Positions 57,579-64,000 of a stretch of 64,000 bases of DNA are shown here, in pieces. Source of the stretch: Segatella maculosa DSM 19339 = JCM 15638 (GTDB taxonomy: Bacteria; Bacteroidota; Bacteroidia; Bacteroidales; Bacteroidaceae). Each line of letters starts with the position of its first letter. Position 1 is the first letter of the stretch. The stretch lies in NCBI RefSeq assembly GCF_000382385.1, contig NZ_KB908322.1, positions 1 to 64,000 on the forward strand. Direction: 5' to 3'. Below the pieces are notes generated by a model. It saw only the letters and a program-made list of their open reading frames with translations, made no database searches and was not told where the DNA came from. The position numbers were made by a program, and so were the translations under genes.

Positions 57579-58937
57579 ATGTCAGAAGAAAGAGTAAACT
57601 TCGGGAGCAAGATTGGCGTGATATTGGCCACAGCCGGGTCGGCTGTAGGGCTTGGAAACATTTGGCGTTTCCCCTATATGACGGGCGAAAATGGCGGAGC
57701 TGCGTTCATTATTATCTATATATTGTGCGTCATTGTGCTTGGAATTCCCTGCATGATTGGCGAGTTTATCATCGGCCGTCACGGTGCTTCTAACACGGCA
57801 AGAGCCTACACTCGTCTCGCAAAAGGGACGAGATGGAAGTGGATCGGCTACTTGGAAGTGCTCACAGGTTTCCTGATTACGGGTTATTATGCAGTCGTTT
57901 CAGGTTGGTGTCTCAACTATATCTATGCCGCTTTGATGGGCGAATTGAAAGGCGATCCGGCCTTTATTACGGCGTATTTTGAGGCTTTTTCCAACGATCC
58001 GATACGTCCCGTGGTCTGGACAATCATTATCTTTGGCATCACACATTTCGTGATTGTGCATGGCGTTCGCAATGGCATTGAGAAGGCTTCCAAGCTGATG
58101 ATGCCCACGCTTTTCGTGCTTTTGCTCGTCATTGTGGTTGCCGCCTGCCTGCTGCCCGGGGCATCCAAGGGCATGGACTTCTTGCTGAAGCCCGACTTTT
58201 CCAAGCTCACGGGCGACGTTTTCCTTGGGGCTTTGGGCCAATGTTTCTATTCTTTGAGCATCGCCATGGGTTGCCTGTGCACCTATGCCAGCTATTTCAG
58301 CCGACAGACCAACATCAGCAAGGCGGCCGTTCAAATCGGATTGATCGACTTGTTGGTGGCCGTTCTGGCCGGACTGATGATATTTCCCGCGGCTTTTTCA
58401 GTCGGAATCAGTCCCGACAGCGGTCCTTCGCTCATCTTCATCACGTTGCCTAACGTCTTCAATCAAGCCTTTTCGGGCTTCCCGGTCATTGGTTGGCTCG
58501 TGGCTTTGATGTTTTATGCACTGCTTTCGCTGGCCGCTTTGACCTCTTTGATATCCCTTCACGAGGTTAACACCGCTTTCTTTTATGAAGAACTGCACAT
58601 CTCCCGCAAGACAGGCGCATGGATTGTGACCGTCGCCTGCTGCCTGATTGGAGCGGTATGTTCGGTGTCTATTGGACAGAAAGCCCACATGTCGGTCTTC
58701 GGAATGGACCTTTTCGAACTCTTCGACTTCGTGACCGGACAGCTGATGTTGCCCATCTGTGGCATGTTGATGTGCCTTTTCATGGGCTGGTATGTGCCGA
58801 AACAAATCATCAAAGACGAGCTGACGAACTGGGGAACGCTGCGTTTCAGCTGCTATCATCTGTTTATCTTCGCCATGCGCTTCGTCTGTCCGCTGTGCAT
58901 TTTGGCTATCGTGCTGCATCAATTCCACTTGATATGA
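57579..58937 (+). CDS. sodium-dependent transporter of the NSS family
   Basis: A 452-residue inner-membrane protein with about eleven membrane helices. The first helix motif GSAVGLGNIWRFPYMTGENGG is split here as GSAVGLGNIW and RFPYMTGENGG and binds sodium and substrate. Bacterial relatives import amino acids such as tryptophan, tyrosine or leucine; the substrate is unknown. Length suits the 11-helix prokaryotic group (Tyt1-like) rather than the 12-helix LeuT group. It stands alone with its own promoter. Confidence 0.94.
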   Translation: MSEERVNFGSKIGVILATAGSAVGLGNIWRFPYMTGENGGAAFIIIYILCVIVLGIPCMIGEFIIGRHGASNTARAYTRLAKGTRWKWIGYLEVLTGFLITGYYAVVSGWCLNYIYAALMGELKGDPAFITAYFEAFSNDPIRPVVWTIIIFGITHFVIVHGVRNGIEKASKLMMPTLFVLLLVIVVAACLLPGASKGMDFLLKPDFSKLTGDVFLGALGQCFYSLSIAMGCLCTYASYFSRQTNISKAAVQIGLIDLLVAVLAGLMIFPAAFSVGISPDSGPSLIFITLPNVFNQAFSGFPVIGWLVALMFYALLSLAALTSLISLHEVNTAFFYEELHISRKTGAWIVTVACCLIGAVCSVSIGQKAHMSVFGMDLFELFDFVTGQLMLPICGMLMCLFMGWYVPKQIIKDELTNWGTLRFSCYHLFIFAMRFVCPLCILAIVLHQFHLI

Positions 58938-58991
58938 TGGCCATGAGCAAGAGCGAAAACGTCCCATACCCCTTGAAACGCATCTGATGGC

Positions 58992-59882
58992 ATGAAACTC
59001 AAGGAATTCTTTTATTTCAACCGCTCCGATCGCCAAGCCATTCTCTTCCTGCTTGCGCTGGCCGTGGCTGCAATCACAGCGTTCTTCCTCTTCGACGACA
59101 AGACGGTCACCACGGAAAATGGCTATCGGTCGCAACCCCAGAAGGGTAGAGTGGACGGTAAAACCGGCCAACCATTATATTATAAGGTGGAAGAACGGAT
59201 GCCCGAACTGTTCACATTCGACCCGAATACGGCCGACAGTACCGCCCTGTTGAGCTTGGGTCTGCGCCCATGGCAGGTACGCAACATCTACAAATACCGC
59301 AGCAAGGGCGGCATTTATCGCTGTCCGGGCGACTTTGCCCGCCTTTATGGGCTCACACAAAAGCAGTATCTTGCCCTGAAACCCTATATCCGTATCGGCA
59401 AAGCGTACCAACCTGCCGCGCTTCTTCCCGAGGCGCAAGAGCGCAAAGCACGCCATGACAGCCTCGTGGCACACTATACACCGAAGCTGAAAGCAGGAGA
59501 ACACATCGAGTTGAACGCTGCCGACACCTCACTTTTGCAGCATGTTCCAGGCATAGGGCCCTATTATGCGCGTCAGATTGTGCGCTATCGTGACCGCTTG
59601 GGTGGCTTCGTCAATCCCGCACAGTTGCTGGAAATCGATGGCTTTCCGGCCACTTCTCTGAACTATTTCAGCGTGAATGCCGCCCTTGTTTCAAGGCTGA
59701 ATGTCAACCAACTCACGCTTTCTCAACTGCGACATCACCCTTATATCGACTTCTATATGGCCCGCGATATCGTGGATTATCGCCGACTTCGCGGTCCGTT
59801 GAAGCGGCTTGACGACCTTCGGCTCCTCAAGTCTTTTCCCCCGGAAGCCCTCGAACGCCTTCGTCCTTACATCACCTTTTGA
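58992..59882 (+). CDS. membrane-anchored helix-hairpin-helix protein (ComEA-like)
   Basis: A 296-residue protein with one N-terminal membrane helix (AILFLLALAVAAITAFFLF, residues 15-34) and several helix-hairpin-helix motifs: DPNTADSTALLSLGLRPWQV (about 80-100), ELNAADTSLLQHVPGIGPYY (about 175-195), and later LNVNQLTLSQL and LRGPLKRLDDLRLLKSFPP. HhH motifs bind DNA without sequence preference; the arrangement suggests a ComEA-like DNA-uptake or envelope role. 54 bp after the NSS transporter. Confidence 0.88.
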   Translation: MKLKEFFYFNRSDRQAILFLLALAVAAITAFFLFDDKTVTTENGYRSQPQKGRVDGKTGQPLYYKVEERMPELFTFDPNTADSTALLSLGLRPWQVRNIYKYRSKGGIYRCPGDFARLYGLTQKQYLALKPYIRIGKAYQPAALLPEAQERKARHDSLVAHYTPKLKAGEHIELNAADTSLLQHVPGIGPYYARQIVRYRDRLGGFVNPAQLLEIDGFPATSLNYFSVNAALVSRLNVNQLTLSQLRHHPYIDFYMARDIVDYRRLRGPLKRLDDLRLLKSFPPEALERLRPYITF

Positions 59883-59889
59883 GAGATAG

Positions 59890-59924
59890 AGCCCACCCCC
59901 GGCCCCTCCCGAGGGAGGGGAGAG
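59890..59924 (+). repeat. solo arm of the G+C-rich element
   Basis: CCCACCCCCGGCCCCTCC then CGAGGGAGGGG begins 8 bp after the HhH protein stop. Confidence 0.85.
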
Positions 59925-59951
59925 ACGCAAGTGCGCCTGTTCCGGTTGGCA

Positions 59952-60030
59952 ATGTCAGCTATATTGCGCGGTAAAATGGCTGCGGTTAGCGTGCAATATG
60001 GCTGACTTTGCACCGCAAAATGAGCCATAT
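59952..60030. repeat. 22-bp-period array, diverged
   Basis: CTGCGGTT (59981) and CTGACTTT (60003) are 22 bp apart, with an inverted TCAGCTATATTGCGCGG on the left. Confidence 0.7.
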
Positions 60031-60366
60031 TGGAAGCCTGTGTCCAACAGGTTGTTTCCCAATGGCTTACAGATGGAATGGCAGACGATGAATGGAAGAA
60101 TGCCGATGGTTTGATTTCGGTCCGGCAGATACATCATAACGGGTAAACAGGTAGGCTTTTTTAATGGACAAACAACATGACGATGATAGTAATACTTGAT
60201 GCCTTCCGACGAATAAGCAGGCTTTTTAACCGCCGGCCCCGTGGAGTTTGTTCACGGCATGAGGCATGTTCGCTCCCTCGTTTTGTCGAGTGGCCTCACT
60301 TCAACATATTTACTGCCAACCCGCTTGCCTGTTAACTCGTCAACTTGTCAACTATAAAGCGGGCGG
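60031..60366. other. intergenic stretch without genes
   Basis: I see no gene. A short plus-strand reading at 60034-60141 looks coding-like but has no start and overlaps another such frame. Confidence 0.4.
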
Positions 60367-60783
60367 ACGCACGAGCCGTGCGTCCCTACATGCGTGTAAG
60401 TGGTTTGCTGCATCAGCTGTTTTGCACATGGATAGGAGTGAGAAGGAGATGTAGAGACGCACGGTTCGTGCGTCCGCTTAAGATGAATAGTGAGTGAATG
60501 CAGATAGTTGTTGGAGCGGACGCACGAGCCGTGCGTCCCTACATGCGTGTAAGTGGTTTGCCGCATCAGCTGTTTTGTACATGAATAGGAGCGAGAAGGA
60601 GATGTAGGGACGCACGGTTCGTGCGTCCGCTTAAGATGAATAGTGAGTGAATGCAGATAGTTGTTGGAGCGGACGCACGGGCCGTGCGTCCCTACATGCG
60701 CATGAACAATCAACTTGTCCACCCGTCTACTTGTCTACTGTTAATCAAAATGTGAGTGGACGCACAGGCCATGCGTCCCTACT
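60367..60783. repeat. tandem array of palindrome pairs, period about 152 bp
   Basis: A unit of about 152 bp (60367-60519, 60520-60670, then a partial copy to 60700) contains one right-hand and one left-hand GGACGCACG palindrome each. A last, diverged palindrome at 60758-60783 (GGACGCACAG/CATGCGTCC) touches the WYL gene's stop. Confidence 0.9.
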
Positions 60784-61706
60784 TAGCCCGCAATCTCACT
60801 CTCCCTCCCTTTGGGAGGGCCGGGGTGGGTGTCTCTTTTCCCCTCAACATACCTGCGCAAGCCTTCATCTCCAAGCACTTCGATGTCGTCATAAAGTCCG
60901 AGTATGAAGCGACCAATGCCCAGATAGCTCATCATATCGGCTTCGAAAAGCCAGTGATGCTCATCTTCGGGCGTGAAAAACCCCGAAGAAATAGGGTACT
61001 CTTCAAGCATAAGATTGTAGGAAAGTTGGCCCATGCGCAGCCGGACACGGTAGCTTTGCTCGCCCGAAAAGCCGAACATGTCGGTGAAAACACGCTTATG
61101 AAGGTCGGCATGTATCCAAGGTGCGTCGTAGATTTCAACCTTTCCGATGCGCGCCAGCTTGAATGTTTTGTTCATTCCCGATGCAAATTCGTAGCAACGC
61201 ACGTCTTGATGGTCGTTCAAAAAGAGGAAAGGTTCGACCACACGGTCGCTGAATGAATGGCTATGAGGCGAGGAATAACGGTGCAAACAGACTACCCTTC
61301 GGTTGTTGATGGCCGTGGTGAGGTCATCGAGATTGCGAAGTTGCTTCTTCCGATAGCGTGAGTCGGTGAAGCAACGCAGATCGTAGGCGCAGGCCAACTT
61401 ACGCTTAATAGAGGCTACGGTGGGGTTCTTGGCGTCGGCACCGTCGGCAAGTTGAAAGAGCAAAGCAGCCTCCGTGGCCGTGAAATTCACCGAAGAAGCG
61501 ATGCGTTGAAAGAACGGTGAATTGGGATCAAGACGGTAACAGTTTCCGTTACGCAGCACTTTGAAACCGTAATCACGCAGGAATTGAAGATAGTAATATA
61601 GGTTGCGACGCGTGCAATTCAGGTGCTTACACAAGTCTTGTGCAGTGTAATCGGTACCGTCGGTCATTAAAAGTATGAGCGAAAGCTCGTTGCCTAATTT
61701 CTTCAT
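60783..61706 (-). CDS. WYL-domain transcriptional regulator
   Basis: A 307-residue protein. The first 60 residues are a winged helix-turn-helix (YTAQDLCKHLNCTRRNLYYY, LQFLRDYGFKVLRNG). The middle and end contain a WYL domain (about 135-210: AINNRRVVCLHRYSS, RVVEPFLFLNDHQDVRCYEF) and a WCX-like C-terminal extension. WYL regulators sense nucleic-acid or nucleotide ligands, often in defence or DNA damage. The last 16 residues (DTHPGPPKGRESEIAG) are encoded by a G+C-rich arm, a foreign tail. It begins just before the element at 61710. Confidence 0.88.
   Translation of the reverse strand: MKKLGNELSLILLMTDGTDYTAQDLCKHLNCTRRNLYYYLQFLRDYGFKVLRNGNCYRLDPNSPFFQRIASSVNFTATEAALLFQLADGADAKNPTVASIKRKLACAYDLRCFTDSRYRKKQLRNLDDLTTAINNRRVVCLHRYSSPHSHSFSDRVVEPFLFLNDHQDVRCYEFASGMNKTFKLARIGKVEIYDAPWIHADLHKRVFTDMFGFSGEQSYRVRLRMGQLSYNLMLEEYPISSGFFTPEDEHHWLFEADMMSYLGIGRFILGLYDDIEVLGDEGLRRYVEGKRDTHPGPPKGRESEIAG
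60797..60834 (-). repeat. G+C-rich arm encoding the WYL protein C-terminus
   Basis: CTCTCCCTCCCTTTGGGAGG then GCCGGGGTGGGTGTC matches the right arm at 61845-61876. Confidence 0.88.
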
Positions 61707-61709
61707 AGA

Positions 61710-61877
61710 AGCCTAAAACCCCTCCCAACCTCCCCAAAGGGGAGGAGTAACTACTTGAGAATATTTCATTTTCTTATTCTCCTCTTTACGAGAAAAGAGG
61801 AAGAAAGACTACTTAAACATCAGTTCACCTTCCCCAATCTCGGGCTCCCTCCCTTTGGGAGGGCTGGGGTGGGTGTT
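61710..61877. repeat. G+C-rich inverted-arm element, copy 6
   Basis: The left arm (61710-61749) lies between WYL and rnhB; the right arm (61845-61876) is inside the rnhB 3' end. Confidence 0.9.
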
Positions 61878-62471
61878 GTAACTCCTCCTATGCAGCTCGC
61901 TAATCCCGTGCTCCTCAATTCCCTGATAATGCTTTTTGGTGGGATAGCCCTTGTTGCTTTCCCAGTCATAAAAGGGGTGGAGGCGGGCCTGTTCCACCAT
62001 GTAATCATCGCGATAGGTCTTGGCCAAGATGGCGGCGGCGGCAATACTCTGGTATTTTCCGTCGCCCTTGACGATGCAAGTGTGGGGCAATTGCCTGCCG
62101 GCATCGGGAAGTTTCGCGCCAACGACATAAGGATCGAAGTGGTTCCCGTCGATAATCAGAGCCTCGGGGCGCACTTTCAGTTGATCAAGTGCACGGTGCA
62201 TGGCCAAGAAACTGGCGTGGAGAATGTTGATTTCGTCAATCTCTTGGGGTGTAGCAATGCCCACGGCCCACGCCAAGGCATCATGTTCAATCTGTTCGCG
62301 CAAGGCATAACGCTTCTTGGACGAAAGCTGCTTGCTGTCGTTCAGGGCCGGATTGTCGTAGTCGGGAGGCAGAATGACCGCCGCAGCATAGACACTTCCG
62401 GCCAGACAACCGCGGCCGGCTTCGTCGCAACCGGCCTCGACAAGGCCGTGATAATAATGCGGAAGAAGCAT
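61809..62471 (-). CDS. rnhB: ribonuclease HII with repeat-encoded tail
   Basis: A 220-residue enzyme that removes ribonucleotides from DNA. Catalytic acids Asp16 and Glu17 are in [11 protein letters not shown], Asp in [10 protein letters not shown], and the region [21 protein letters not shown] (here split [17 protein letters not shown]-like) is present. It ends with [25 protein letters not shown] residues encoded by the G+C-rich arm, beyond the normal end near SELHRRSY, so about 20 residues were added. With the RNase HI chimera at 17193 it is a second RNase H in the window. Confidence 0.94.
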   Translation of the reverse strand: MLLPHYYHGLVEAGCDEAGRGCLAGSVYAAAVILPPDYDNPALNDSKQLSSKKRYALREQIEHDALAWAVGIATPQEIDEINILHASFLAMHRALDQLKVRPEALIIDGNHFDPYVVGAKLPDAGRQLPHTCIVKGDGKYQSIAAAAILAKTYRDDYMVEQARLHPFYDWESNKGYPTKKHYQGIEEHGISELHRRSYNTHPSPPKGREPEIGEGELMFK

Positions 62472-62579
62472 ATAAACTATTTTTTATCATGCAAACACGA
62501 GACTGATGCAAGGCCGAGCAGGCAGACATGCAACGCGTTTTACTTGTTAACATGTCAGCTTGTCAACTGAAGTGCGAGC

Positions 62580-62606
62580 GGACGCACGAGCCGTTCGGTT
62601 CCTACA
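62580..62606. repeat. degenerate GGACGCACG palindrome
   Basis: GGACGCACGAGCCGTTCGG then TTCCTACA; one arm has decayed. Confidence 0.75.
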
Positions 62607-62656
62607 TGCTGAAAAGCACACAATTTGTTCACTCGTTTGCCGTCAACTTGGCCACT

Positions 62657-63895
62657 TCAAAACATCGTGTTGATGCGTTTAATGGCCGCAATGAGGGCAT
62701 CGACCTCCTCGAAAGTGTTGTAAAGTGCGAAGCTGATGCGCGAAGTTCCGAGCACACCCAAGCGGTCCATGAGCGGTTGGGCACAGTGATGGCCCGTGCG
62801 AATGGCTATACCGAGGCGGTCGAGCAGCGTGCCCATGTCCATATGATGAATGTCGCGGAGCTGAAAACTGATGACGGCATCGTGGCGTAAGGGCGAAGAA
62901 GCATCGTCGGGCACGCCATAAAGCTTCATTCCTTCAATCGTTCGCAGTTGCCGGATAGCATAACGCGTGAGTTCTTCCTCATGCTTTTGAATGGCCTCCA
63001 TGCCCAAATCGGATACATAATCCAGGGCTTTTGCAAGCCCGGTCGTGGCGATATAGTCGGGTGTTCCAGCCTCGAACTTCAGCGGCGGACGCTCAAAAGT
63101 GGTCTTGTCGAAGCTGACATGCGAAATCATCTCGCCACCACCCTGATAAGGGGGCAGCCGGTCGAGCCAATCTTCCTTGCCATACAGCACGCCGATGCCC
63201 GTGGGGCCGTAGACCTTATGCCCGCTGAACACGAAGAAATCGCAATCAAGTTGCTGCACGTCGACCTTGAAATGGGGTGCACTCTGGGCCCCATCTATGA
63301 CGACCGGAACGTTATGTTCATGTGCAATACGAATGATTTCTGCTACCGGATTGATGGTCCCCAAGACGTTGCTGACATGAGAAACGCTCACAATCTTGGT
63401 TTTTTCGCCAAGCATACGCTCAAAGGCTTCGAGGTCGAGAACGCCGTTATCGTCCATCGGAATGACCTTCAGAACAATGCCTTTTCGGGCTTGTTGAAGT
63501 TGCCAAGGAACAATATTAGAATGGTGTTCGACGGTGGAAATGATGACTTCGTCGCCTTCTTGCATGAAAGCTTCACAGAAACTCGACGCGATGAGATTGA
63601 GTCCTTCGGTGGTTCCGCGGGTGAAAACAATCTCATTTGCGGTTCTTGCATGAATGAATCTGCGCACCGTTTCGCGCGCTCCCTCATGCAGTTCTGTAGC
63701 TTGCTGGCTGAGCCAATGCACCCCACGATGCACGTTGGCATTGACATTCACGTATTCTTCGCGCATCGTATCCAGCACACAGAGCGGCTTCTGCGTGGTG
63801 GCCGCGTTGTCGAAATAGACAAGTGGGCGGTCATAAACGGTGCGCGAGAGAATGGGGAAATCCTTTCTTATCCGGTTTAATTCGTAATCCTTCAT
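62657..63895 (-). CDS. sufS: cysteine desulfurase SufS
   Basis: A 412-residue PLP enzyme that strips sulfur from cysteine for Fe-S cluster assembly. The PLP lysine is in FFVFSGHKVYGPTG, STVEHHSNIVPWQ is the cofactor-contact region, and the nucleophile Cys is in RTGHHCAQPLMDR, a SufS (type II) pattern that depends on a SufE partner, encoded at 41399. Related suf genes would lie upstream, beyond the window. The end near AAIKRINTMF is normal. Confidence 0.95.
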   Translation of the reverse strand: MKDYELNRIRKDFPILSRTVYDRPLVYFDNAATTQKPLCVLDTMREEYVNVNANVHRGVHWLSQQATELHEGARETVRRFIHARTANEIVFTRGTTEGLNLIASSFCEAFMQEGDEVIISTVEHHSNIVPWQLQQARKGIVLKVIPMDDNGVLDLEAFERMLGEKTKIVSVSHVSNVLGTINPVAEIIRIAHEHNVPVVIDGAQSAPHFKVDVQQLDCDFFVFSGHKVYGPTGIGVLYGKEDWLDRLPPYQGGGEMISHVSFDKTTFERPPLKFEAGTPDYIATTGLAKALDYVSDLGMEAIQKHEEELTRYAIRQLRTIEGMKLYGVPDDASSPLRHDAVISFQLRDIHHMDMGTLLDRLGIAIRTGHHCAQPLMDRLGVLGTSRISFALYNTFEEVDALIAAIKRINTMF

Positions 63896-64000
63896 TTAAA
63901 ATTCATCATTATGATTGGTTTGCAAGCCTGACCTCTCCTCTTTTCAGCGGTTTCTTTCCACCTCAAGATGAGGAGCCGTAATTGACGAAAGTATAAGTTG
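63896..64000. other. region upstream of sufS to the window edge
   Basis: About 105 bp with no gene visible; it may contain the end of a further suf gene outside the window. Confidence 0.4.

Noticed and set aside
60034..60141. Coding-like plus-strand fragment ending in VRQIHHNG
   Set aside because: No start, no recognisable family, and a second frame over the same bases looks just as coding-like.
60348..60722. A 124-codon frame with repeated THGPCVR/RTHEPCVPT peptides
   Set aside because: It is a translation of the GGACGCACG palindromes themselves; the same peptides appear at every such repeat in the window.

Overview
The window looks like chromosome from a member of the Bacteroidales, most likely Prevotella or a close relative. 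The evidence is SusC/SusD-type outer-membrane genes, a C10 (interpain-like) protease with a type IX secretion C-terminal domain, DUF4876/DUF6850 proteins next to a TonB receptor, a GH3-family protein, a SufS/SufE pair, and promoters of the Bacteroidetes form TTTG-N19/20-TAnnTTTG in front of many genes. Species cannot be fixed from the sequence alone.

Layout. 1-600: the end of an IS982 transposase and repeats. 667-4071: argH, a CxxC lipoprotein, an SRPBCC protein and pyrE, all on the minus strand. 4181-4811: a TM2 gene and a structured-RNA candidate. 5075-9700: a minus-strand group encoding a sigma factor fused to an outer-membrane beta-barrel, a radical SAM protein, a Gfo/Idh/MocA oxidoreductase and a lipoprotein. 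9857-11787: a two-gene AAA ATPase + TOPRIM pair that resembles phage-defence systems. 12087-14348: the secreted C10 protease. 15186-19673: argS, a DUF559-RNase H chimera, rpsT, tRNA-Glu and recO. 19694-25437: a TonB receptor operon with DUF4876 and DUF6850 partners. 25944-32044: a small pectin-type locus (GH28, SusC, SusD). 32270-48961: mostly housekeeping genes (M20 deacetylase, SPFH protein, ruvB, an AAA ATPase, a C1 protease, a U32 protein, sufE, an rRNA/tRNA methyltransferase, a HigBA-like toxin-antitoxin, MsrBA, GH3, an Ig-like lipoprotein, DUF3108). 50246-59882: an outer-membrane barrel protein, then an acyl-CoA synthetase-prfB-small membrane protein-CYTH-YjbR operon, an NSS transporter and an HhH protein. 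60783-63895: a WYL regulator, rnhB and sufS.

The intergenic space is unusually rich in repeats, which fall into distinct families: (1) G+C-rich inverted-arm elements of about 150-240 bp that sit between genes and extend into coding ends; (2) palindromes with arms GGACGCACGG/CCGTGCGTCC, usually in inverted pairs; (3) several sequence-unrelated degenerate arrays that all share an exact 22-bp period; (4) short tandem or inverted repeats of 64, 65 and about 152 bp.

The items most worth following are the sigma factor-outer membrane barrel fusion, the DUF559 cassette inside an RNase H gene bounded by family-1 repeats, the shared 22-bp period, the AAA/TOPRIM pair, and the structured RNA at 4623-4797. 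All identifications are by eye, from motifs and memory of families; no database search was run.
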